Assembly: GCF_018417475.1 (NCBI RefSeq)
Contig: NZ_CP054856.1
Span: forward strand, 186,001-250,000
Direction: 5' to 3'
Length of the DNA stretch: 64,000 nt
Source: Novosphingobium decolorationis
GTDB taxonomy: Bacteria; Pseudomonadota; Alphaproteobacteria; Sphingomonadales; Sphingomonadaceae
Part shown: piece after piece, positions 54,214 through 64,000 of the stretch
How positions within the stretch are numbered: position 1 is the stretch's first letter
Layout of the letters: the number at the start of each line of letters is the position of its first letter
Position numbers and translations under genes: made by a program
Notes under the pieces: generated by a model
Databases searched by the model: none
What the model saw: the letters and a program-made list of their open reading frames with translations, nothing else
Told to the model about the DNA's origin: nothing

Positions 54214-55380
54214 ATGGCCGACGCCGCATCTTCGCCTGCGCCTAAACCGGAAGGAGCCACGGGCGCTCTTGTACTCAGCACAGGCGAGGTTCTGTGGGGC
54301 CGCGGCTTTGGCGCTGTGGGTGCGGCAGAAGGCGAAGTCTGCTTCAACACGGCCATGACCGGCTATCAGGAAGTGATGACGGACCCGTCCTACTCGGGCC
54401 AGATCGTCACCTTTACCTTCCCCCACATCGGCAATGTCGGCGTGAACGACGAGGATCTGGAATCCAAGGTCGACGGCGCGGTCGGCTGTGTCGTGCGCGA
54501 GGACGTGACGCTCGCCTCGAACTTCCGCTCGGGCGGTGAGTTCGGCGACTGGCTCGCGGCCAAGGGCAAGATCGGCCTGTCCGGCATCGACACCCGCGCC
54601 CTGACCCGCCGTATCCGCAAGACGGGCGCCCCCAACGCGGTCATCGCGCACGATCCCGAAGGCAACTTCGATGTTCCCGCCCTGATTGCGCAGGCCAAGG
54701 CCTGGCCGGGCCTTGAGGGCATGGACCTGGCCAAGGTCGTCACCCGCACCGCGGACGAGAGCTGGGAAGGCTCGACCTGGACGCTGGGCGCAGGCTACGC
54801 GGCCGCTGAGGGCGATGATCGCCCTCACGTTGTCGCGCTCGACTATGGCGCCAAGGACAACATCTTCCGCAACCTGGTGAAGGCTGGCGCGCGCGTCACC
54901 GTGGTTCCCGCCGAGACGAGCCTTGAAAAGGTGCTCGAACTCAAGCCTGACGGCGTGTTCCTCTCCAACGGCCCGGGCGATCCGGCCGCGACCGGCGCCT
55001 ACGCCGTCCCCGTCATCAAGGGCCTGCTGGACCGCGACGTGCCGATCTTCGGCATCTGCCTTGGCCACCAGATGCTGGCCATCGCGGCAGGCGCCAAGAC
55101 CGCCAAGATGTTCCAGGGGCACCGCGGTGCCAACCACCCGGTGAAGCGCCACGAGGACGGCGTGGTCGAGATCACCTCGATGAACCACGGCTTCGCGGTC
55201 GACAATGCGACGCTGCCCGACACCATCGAGGAAACCCACGTCTCGCTCTTCGACGGCTCCAACTGCGGCATCGCGATCAAGGGCAAGAAGGCCTTCGGCG
55301 TGCAGTACCACCCCGAAGCCTCGCCGGGCCCGCAGGACAGCTTCTACCTGTTCGAGAAGTTCGTCGGGATGCTGGGATGA
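54214..55380 (+). CDS. carA: Carbamoyl-phosphate synthase small subunit
   Basis: A 388-residue glutaminase subunit. The N-terminal domain has ALVLSTGEVLWGRGFGA and TAMTGYQEVMTDPSYSGQIV. The class I GATase domain has the catalytic Cys in IFGICLGHQMLAI and His/Glu in QYHPEASPGPQD. It supplies ammonia to CarB for pyrimidine and arginine synthesis. I prefer the ATG at 54214 with GGAG 9 bases upstream; an ATG at 54181 adds 11 residues and also has a GGGAG. A TTGACG element at 54136 could be a -35. The stop overlaps the next ATG. Confidence 0.97.
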   Translation: MADAASSPAPKPEGATGALVLSTGEVLWGRGFGAVGAAEGEVCFNTAMTGYQEVMTDPSYSGQIVTFTFPHIGNVGVNDEDLESKVDGAVGCVVREDVTLASNFRSGGEFGDWLAAKGKIGLSGIDTRALTRRIRKTGAPNAVIAHDPEGNFDVPALIAQAKAWPGLEGMDLAKVVTRTADESWEGSTWTLGAGYAAAEGDDRPHVVALDYGAKDNIFRNLVKAGARVTVVPAETSLEKVLELKPDGVFLSNGPGDPAATGAYAVPVIKGLLDRDVPIFGICLGHQMLAIAAGAKTAKMFQGHRGANHPVKRHEDGVVEITSMNHGFAVDNATLPDTIEETHVSLFDGSNCGIAIKGKKAFGVQYHPEASPGPQDSFYLFEKFVGMLG

Positions 55381-55676
55381 TCTCCTGGCGCCTTTCCCTT
55401 CTCCTTCCCGCCCTCGCGCTGGCGGCCTGCGGCGAACCTCCGCCCAAGGCCCAGGTGGTGACGACGGACGGGAAGGCCATCGCGGAAATCTGTGGTGTGC
55501 CCGAGACGATGTTCTCGGGCGGGAAGGGCGCTCCGGTGGTTACCCTCTCTCCCGATCTGAGCGCAGCCGAGCAGGCCTGCACCCTTCGCGAGGTGCGCCG
55601 CTCGCTCCCTCAGGCCCGCATCATCGAAGCGGACGCGCCGGGAACCCCGGCCCCGACCGCTTCGTCTCCCCTTTGA
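55377..55676 (+). CDS. Small lipoprotein between carA and carB
   Basis: A 99-residue protein with a lipoprotein signal (LSLLLPALALAACGEPP, lipobox LAAC). The mature part has two Cys, in EICGVPETMFSGGKG and EQACTLREVRRSL, and a Pro/Ala-rich tail. I recognise no family. The ATG overlaps the carA stop (ATGA), and carB begins 29 bases after its stop, so it is embedded in the carAB operon. A functional link with carbamoyl phosphate synthesis is not evident from sequence. Confidence 0.75.
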   Translation: MISWRLSLLLPALALAACGEPPPKAQVVTTDGKAIAEICGVPETMFSGGKGAPVVTLSPDLSAAEQACTLREVRRSLPQARIIEADAPGTPAPTASSPL

Positions 55677-55705
55677 CCCGCATAATCTCAAGGCAGGATT
55701 GAACC

Positions 55706-59029
<3,324 letters not shown>

Positions 59030-59167
59030 AATCGATCTTGCCTTCCCACATCGCTGCAGATCGGACCGGTCCCTCTTGGCGCGCATCGCCGGGGACCGGG
59101 CAGGTGACTAGTCGCCTGTCACGAGGCAGCGAGGCGAGCATGGGACGGCAACAGGAGGAAGATTTAG

Positions 59168-59644
59168 ATGGCAAGTGTTGAAAAGCTGCCGATGCTCGCC
59201 GAGGGCTACGAACGGCTCATGGCAGAGATCAAGGCGCTGCGCGAAGAGCGTCCTCGTGTCGTCGACGCGATCGAGGAAGCGCGCGCGCACGGCGACCTTT
59301 CGGAAAATGCGGAATATCACGCGGCGAAGGAACGCCAGGGACAGATCGAAGCCACGATCGGCGATCTTGAGGACAAGATCAGCCGTGCGCACATCGTCGA
59401 TCCCGCAACGCTGTCGGGTGACAAGATCATCTTCGGCGCAACCGTGACGCTGCTCGACGATGACGACAAGCCGGTGAAGTACCAGATCGTGGGCCCCTAC
59501 GAGGCCGACGCGAAGGCGGGGCGCATCAGCTACAACTCGCCCCTCGGCAAGGCGCTGATCGGCAAGAAGGTGAACGAAGAGATCGAGGTGACCGTCCCTT
59601 CGGGCGACAAGTTCTACCTTGTCGAGAAGATCGACTTCATTTGA
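59168..59644 (+). CDS. greA: Transcription elongation factor GreA
   Basis: A 158-residue factor. The N-terminal coiled coil contains [20 protein letters not shown] and the catalytic acidic tip [21 protein letters not shown] (in parts, about 41-60). The C-terminal FKBP-like domain has [18 protein letters not shown] and [20 protein letters not shown]. It enters the RNA polymerase secondary channel and stimulates cleavage of backtracked transcripts. It often follows carB in alphaproteobacteria. A GGAGGAAGATTTAG ribosome site precedes the ATG. Confidence 0.98.
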   Translation: MASVEKLPMLAEGYERLMAEIKALREERPRVVDAIEEARAHGDLSENAEYHAAKERQGQIEATIGDLEDKISRAHIVDPATLSGDKIIFGATVTLLDDDDKPVKYQIVGPYEADAKAGRISYNSPLGKALIGKKVNEEIEVTVPSGDKFYLVEKIDFI

Positions 59645-59690
59645 TCTGGCGGGCATTCCGGGCTGACCTGTTCGCCCGGAATGCCGCCCG

Positions 59691-59739
59691 CACACGAAAA
59701 GAGCCGGGAAGGGGCGTCCTTCCCGGCTCTTTTCGTGTG
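59691..59739. terminator. Bidirectional terminator with a 22-base perfect stem
   Basis: The arms 59691-59712 and 59718-59739 are perfect inverted complements of 22 bases around the loop GGCGT. The stem contains AAAAGAGCCGGGAAGG, so T-runs follow on both strands. It ends greA (+) and the DUF4170 gene (-). A second hairpin just upstream pairs GGCATTCCGGGC with GCCCGGAATGCC (about 59652-59684). Confidence 0.92.
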
Positions 59740-59753
59740 TGCCGAAGTCGGTA

Positions 59754-59990
59754 TCAGACTTCGTTGTTCTCGGGGTCGAGCAGACGGTGCAGGTGCACGA
59801 TCACGTACTTCATCTCGGCATCGTCGACGGTGCGCTGTGCGGCCGACTTCCAGGCGTCCTTCGCGGTTGCCATGTTCGGGAACACGCCCACGATGTCCAT
59901 GTCGTTGAGGTCGACGAATTCAAGACCGGTCGGATCCTTGACCCGGCCGCCCATCACGAGGTGAAGTTTCTGCTGCATGTGATGTGCCAC
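59754..59990 (-). CDS. DUF4170 family protein
   Basis: A 78-residue protein of the DUF4170 family, which is common in alphaproteobacteria: KLHLVMGGRVKDPTGLEFVDL, VGVFPNMATAKDAWKSAAQRTVDD and YVIVHLHRLLDPE. It is a small alpha/beta protein of unknown role. It is convergent with greA across the shared terminator and downstream of the stress operon genes on the same strand (114 bases from the next gene). Confidence 0.88.
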   Translation of the reverse strand: MAHHMQQKLHLVMGGRVKDPTGLEFVDLNDMDIVGVFPNMATAKDAWKSAAQRTVDDAEMKYVIVHLHRLLDPENNEV

Positions 59991-60104
59991 TTTTTCCTGT
60001 TGGGAGACGCCTTGGCCCTATAATTTCCGACTGGGCTGGGGGCAAGGCCGGATCTTCCCGGAAATCGGGCTATTTCAGCTCCTGCAAATCATTATCAAAA
60101 TGCC

Positions 60105-60644
60105 TCAGTGACCCACCTTCTTGCGCAGATCTTCGGCGAAATCCGCGAGTTTGTGCGTGCCTTCGCTGGTTGCCTCGCCGGCCTGTTCGATCCGCTTGCC
60201 GCTCTTGCGGGCGATGGAGGATGCAAATCCCAGTGCAGCAGTGGCCAATTTTTCAAGCTTGCCCGCCGCGTAGTCCCCCGCGTGCTCGGCGCGTTCCTCG
60301 AGTCCTTCGAGGGCCGCGTGCGTTTCGTCGCTTGCGCGGTGCCCCAGGAGACGGATCTCGTCGCCAGCGCGCTTGCCGAACAGGAGGGTGGTGGTGCCCG
60401 CTGTCTGGGCAATGCTGATGGCACGCGTTGCGGCGCCGCGCGTCATTCGGCGCGGCAGGAGTGCGGCCACGGCCGCGCCCACCGCAAGGCCGCCGGCCAC
60501 GGTGATGACCGGGTGGCGCTTCACGAAGCCGATCACCTTCTCGGAAGGACGCTCGTCCTTGCTCGAGGAGTGCAGGGCCACGATGTTGCCCGTATTCGCG
60601 CTGGTTGCCGAAGTGGCGGGGGTGGTGGGTTCGCTGTCAGCCAT
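60105..60644 (-). CDS. Membrane-anchored protein of the stress operon, unknown function
   Basis: A 179-residue protein with one hydrophobic segment, VITVAGGLAVGAAVAALLP (about 48-66), flanked by basic residues. Long Ala/Glu/Lys-rich amphipathic helices follow (SDETHAALEGLEERAEHAGD, then KLEKLATAALGFASS), ending in KLADFAEDLRKKVGH. The architecture resembles YqjD/DUF883-type or phasin-like proteins. It starts at ATG 60644, overlapping the preceding gene by 8 bases, and is the last gene of the four-gene operon. Confidence 0.75.
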   Translation of the reverse strand: MADSEPTTPATSATSANTGNIVALHSSSKDERPSEKVIGFVKRHPVITVAGGLAVGAAVAALLPRRMTRGAATRAISIAQTAGTTTLLFGKRAGDEIRLLGHRASDETHAALEGLEERAEHAGDYAAGKLEKLATAALGFASSIARKSGKRIEQAGEATSEGTHKLADFAEDLRKKVGH

Positions 60645-60954
60645 TGTCGGTGTCCTCTTCATGGTCGTGATCAAGCCGCAGCAGCGTCTCGACCCAGGAG
60701 ATTAGGGGATTTCTGAATATCCAAAGCGCCAGCGCGGCGAGGGTTCCGCCCACGATTGCCGGGTTGTCCTCGACAACGGCCACGGCCTCATCGAAGGCGC
60801 CGCGCGCAGCCTCGACGGTCTCGTCAAGGATGCGTCCGGCGATGCCGCGCTCCTCCATGTCGGCGCGGATCGCGCCGTAGCGCGCGTCGAAGGCGTCCTT
60901 GGCCGCGTTGCGCACCTCGCGCTGTGCCATGACCTCTTGGGCCGAACTCTTCAT
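60637..60954 (-). CDS. Single-helix membrane protein of the stress operon
   Basis: A 105-residue protein with an N-terminal helical region (AQEVMAQREVRNAAKDAFDA), AGRILDETVEAARGAFDEAVAVVEDNPAIVGG in parts, one membrane segment (TLAALALWIFRNPLISWV, about 72-89) and a charged tail DHDHEEDTDNG. It starts at ATG 60954, overlapping the preceding gene's stop by 4 bases, and overlaps the following gene by 8. I recognise no named family. Confidence 0.74.
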   Translation of the reverse strand: MKSSAQEVMAQREVRNAAKDAFDARYGAIRADMEERGIAGRILDETVEAARGAFDEAVAVVEDNPAIVGGTLAALALWIFRNPLISWVETLLRLDHDHEEDTDNG

Positions 60955-61349
60955 GGCCGAGCCTCTTCGCTGGTCGTGTTGGCGATGACGCGCTTCATGG
61001 CGCCGAGCTTGCGCTTGGCGTTCATTGCGCACAGCCCCGCAAGGACGGCAAGTCCAAGTGTGACAACGGCCATTGCGCCCCAGACGCCGATCACCTGGCC
61101 AAGCGCGATGACGAGACCGACCACGGCCGCCATGGCCGCAAAGAAAAGCAGCACGAGCCCGATGACGAGCAGGGCCACGATCTTCTTGACCTGCTGTCCG
61201 GCATAGGCCGCACGCGCCTTCTGGAAGCCGAGTTCGGCCTTGGCGAGGACCTTGGCCTCATCGGCAAGGAGGCGCAGATCCTCGGCAAGGGTGACGTCGT
61301 CGGTTCCCGGGCTCGGCTCGGTCCCCGGCGGGGGTTGATGAAGCATCAA
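60951..61349 (-). CDS. Phage-holin-family (YqjE-like) membrane protein
   Basis: A 132-residue protein matching the holin_3_6/YqjE-like family. A helical N-terminus (EDLRLLADEAKVLAKAELGFQKAR) is followed by two membrane helices, IVALLVIGLVLLFFAAMAAVVG (about 57-78) and GAMAVVTLGLAVLAGLCAM (about 91-109). Despite the name, such genes in proteobacteria are chromosomal and lie beside DUF883/YqjD genes, as here. It is translationally coupled (ATGA) to the next gene. Confidence 0.82.
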   Translation of the reverse strand: MMLHQPPPGTEPSPGTDDVTLAEDLRLLADEAKVLAKAELGFQKARAAYAGQQVKKIVALLVIGLVLLFFAAMAAVVGLVIALGQVIGVWGAMAVVTLGLAVLAGLCAMNAKRKLGAMKRVIANTTSEEARP

Positions 61350-61371
61350 TCAGGCTCGGTCGTCAGGGGGA

Positions 61372-61893
61372 TCAGCTGCTTTTCGAAAACAGGCGGCCCA
61401 GGACATAGCCTGCGGCCACGGCCATACCGACCGAAAGTGTCGGATTGGAGCGCACGAAGGCACGCGTGTCCTCACCCAGTTCCTCGAACGATTTTTCGTC
61501 GAGGCGGGCGGCCGCGTCCTGCATCGACTTGGACGCGGAGCGGGCATAGTCGCCGTACTTCACGCCCGCCTTGTCGTCGATGTAGGCGACGTTGTCGTCG
61601 ATGACCTTGGAGAGGCGCACGATGGCCTTGCTCGTCTGCGCCTTGCCTTCCACGGCGTATTCGCTGGCCTTGGCCTTGGCGTCTGCGGCAAAGGCGTCGG
61701 CCTTTCCGCGTGCCTCATCCGAGCAGTGCTTCGCTTCCTCGTTCAGGCTGTCCTTCTTCTGCGAGAACTTGGCGCGATACTCGTCCGCAAGGGCGTGGGC
61801 GCCAGCCTTGGCTTCGTCGACCGCCTTGGTGAAGTGGCTCTTGGCGGCATCGGCGCCAGGGGTCGTCGTGTCGTCTATGGTGGATTCGACCAT
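61372..61893 (-). CDS. YqjD/DUF883-like C-tail-anchored stress protein
   Basis: A 173-residue, Ala/Lys/Asp-rich, almost wholly helical protein (KAKASEYAVEGKAQTSKAIV). Its C-terminal glycine-zipper anchor, NPTLSVGMAVAAGYVLGRLF (about 151-170), is typical of DUF883/YqjD/ElaB proteins, which tether ribosomes or act at the inner membrane in stationary phase in E. coli. It is the first gene of the operon. An EcfG-type promoter lies about 115 bases upstream of its ATG at 61893. Confidence 0.78.
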   Translation of the reverse strand: MVESTIDDTTTPGADAAKSHFTKAVDEAKAGAHALADEYRAKFSQKKDSLNEEAKHCSDEARGKADAFAADAKAKASEYAVEGKAQTSKAIVRLSKVIDDNVAYIDDKAGVKYGDYARSASKSMQDAAARLDEKSFEELGEDTRAFVRSNPTLSVGMAVAAGYVLGRLFSKSS

Positions 61894-62008
61894 CGAGGTT
61901 TCCTTCCTTTGCCCAATCGCCGCAGCCTGCCTTTGCCCCGGCATCGCGTGCGGCGTCTGAATGATATGGTGTGCACACAGGGTAACACAAGCTACTCAAT
62001 AATGCTGC

Positions 62009-62033
62009 AACGCAACTTGTCACAGGTTGTTCC
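62009..62033 (-). promoter_or_regulatory. Sigma-EcfG (general stress response) promoter
   Basis: On the minus strand GGAAC (62033-62029), 16 bases, CGTT (62012-62009) exactly matches the alphaproteobacterial EcfG consensus GGAAC-N16-17-CGTT. It drives transcription toward the YqjD-like operon; the start point would be near 62000, leaving a leader of about 110 bases. The element overlaps the region upstream of eno on the other strand. Confidence 0.8.
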
Positions 62034-62042
62034 GCTGCTTAG

Positions 62043-63377
<1,335 letters not shown>

Positions 63378-63440
63378 TAGGGCGATGTGGCAGCCTTGCG
63401 CCGCATAGCGGCGCGAGGCTCCTCGACATGAGTTGAAGAA

Positions 63441-63473
63441 ACCCCGGTACCGCATTGGTATAGGGGCTTTTTT
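63441..63473 (+). terminator. Rho-independent terminator of eno
   Basis: CCCC-GG-TACC pairs with GGTA-TA-GGGG (8 pairs with an internal 2x2 mismatch) around GCATT and is followed by CTTTTTTA. It lies 64 bases after the eno stop and touches the stop codon of the convergent MarR-like gene. Confidence 0.82.
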
Positions 63474-63999
63474 ATTGCATTTTGAGGGCCGCGGTCGTGC
63501 CGCCTTCTTCGAGCAGGACCACAGAGCGCGAAGCGGCAGTGAAGTACTCGAGCATGGCTCCGTAGCCGCGCGCGCTCAACTTCACGTAGACGCGGCGGGC
63601 ATCGCCGGGGTCGGCTTCTCGCAGGAGAAGTCCCTGCTTTTCCAGGATCGTGATCCAGCGCAGTGCGGTGGTGGAGGGCACGGCAGAGCCGATGCACGCG
63701 CTCGTTACCGAAACGCTGCGCCGTTCCTTGGCGGCAATGAACAGGTCCAGCAGGATATCCCAGGCCGGCTCGCCAAACAGGTCGTCCGACTGGAAGATCT
63801 TGGAGCGCCGCCGCCGGTCCTCGTACGTCTGCCGGGCGAGTTCCACCCAGATGGGATGGTCCTTGCGGCCCGTGTCGTTGGCGGAAGTCGCGGCCCGCAG
63901 GCGTCGGGTATGCCCATCTGCCGCGGCAAGATCGGGCAGGACATCGAACGGTGAGGCGCCGTTGGGCGCGTCGTCGTCAAGCTCGAGCTGGCGCGCCAT
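63472..63999 (-). CDS. MarR-like winged-helix protein (5' end at window edge)
   Basis: A protein of at least 175 residues with a winged-helix domain in its C-terminal half. AWDILLDLFIAAKERRSVSV is followed by PSTTALRWITILEKQGLLLREADPGDARRVYVKLSARG, quoted in parts, which includes the recognition helix and wing (DARRVYVKLS). The N-terminal 75 residues are variable and charged. An ATG at 63999 is the first possible start, but upstream sequence is not visible, so the gene may begin outside the window. It is convergent with eno. Confidence 0.78.
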   Translation of the reverse strand: MARQLELDDDAPNGASPFDVLPDLAAADGHTRRLRAATSANDTGRKDHPIWVELARQTYEDRRRRSKIFQSDDLFGEPAWDILLDLFIAAKERRSVSVTSACIGSAVPSTTALRWITILEKQGLLLREADPGDARRVYVKLSARGYGAMLEYFTAASRSVVLLEEGGTTAALKMQ

Positions 64000-64000
64000 G

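Noticed and set aside
60951..61349. Phage origin of the holin-family gene
   Set aside because: The family name is historical; the gene is YqjE-like, in a stress operon, with no phage genes nearby.

Overview
The window is one contiguous stretch of a GC-rich bacterial chromosome. Gene content and protein style point to an alphaproteobacterium of the order Sphingomonadales, most like Novosphingobium or a close relative. Supporting signs are the ImuA/ImuB/DnaE2 mutagenesis proteins, a direct-repeat GAAC-N7-GAAC LexA box, a GGAAC-N16-CGTT general-stress promoter, the yqeY-dnaG-rpoD cluster divergent from carAB, and the rpiB-glyA-nrdR-trmJ cluster. The genus is inferred from overall resemblance, not from a search. 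I see no insertion sequence, prophage, CRISPR array, rRNA operon or plasmid genes. Most of the window is core chromosome, with small accessory patches at 2.0-6.9 kb, 14.5-15.9 kb, 36.5-39.1 kb and 47.1-48.9 kb.

Layout. 0-10.5 kb: the end of imuA, imuB and, 4.9 kb away, dnaE2 (SOS translesion synthesis). Between them lie an AT-rich patch, a REP-doublet-like repeat, an RNase H-like gene, pirin, an HxlR regulator, a PRISE-type reductase and a membrane M28 peptidase. 10.5-17 kb: a small membrane protein, an extensin-like protein, three tandem tRNA-Glu genes, recJ, a flavodoxin-like gene, an unknown gene overlapping an AHH nuclease gene, and a nitronate monooxygenase. 17-23 kb: branched-chain amino acid genes leuA (with a probable leucine leader peptide), ilvC, ilvN and ilvB, plus an I78-type inhibitor lipoprotein. 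23-30 kb: miaA and serB head to head with overlapping starts, an HD-GYP protein, purL, xseB-ispA and coaD. 30-36 kb: a cyclophilin, queA, an ABC-2 exporter, a DUF481 protein and tgt.

36-39 kb: an SMR exporter behind a guanidine-II riboswitch, two divergent L,D-transpeptidase-type genes and an orphan ParA. 39-47 kb: an S9 peptidase, rpsD, metA behind a SAM-I-clan riboswitch candidate, and the trmJ-nrdR-glyA-rpiB operon. 47-49.5 kb: a PhzS-like flavin monooxygenase with a DUF3237 gene, and a secreted protein. 49.6-59.7 kb: rpoD-dnaG-yqeY divergent from carA-lipoprotein-carB-greA. 59.7-64 kb: DUF4170, a four-gene membrane-protein operon behind a sigma-EcfG-type promoter, eno, and a MarR-like regulator that runs to the window edge.

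The most rewarding parts are regulatory RNA and promoters read directly from sequence: the guanidine-II riboswitch on the SMR exporter, the S-box-type leader of metA, the leucine leader of leuA, the LexA box of dnaE2 and the EcfG promoter. The split mutagenesis cassette, the tRNA-Glu trio with one CTC copy, MetA residue E111 (predicting acetyl-CoA use) and the AHH gene pair are the main unusual gene-level observations. I found nothing I can claim as a wholly new system; the AHH pair and the stress operon are the best leads.
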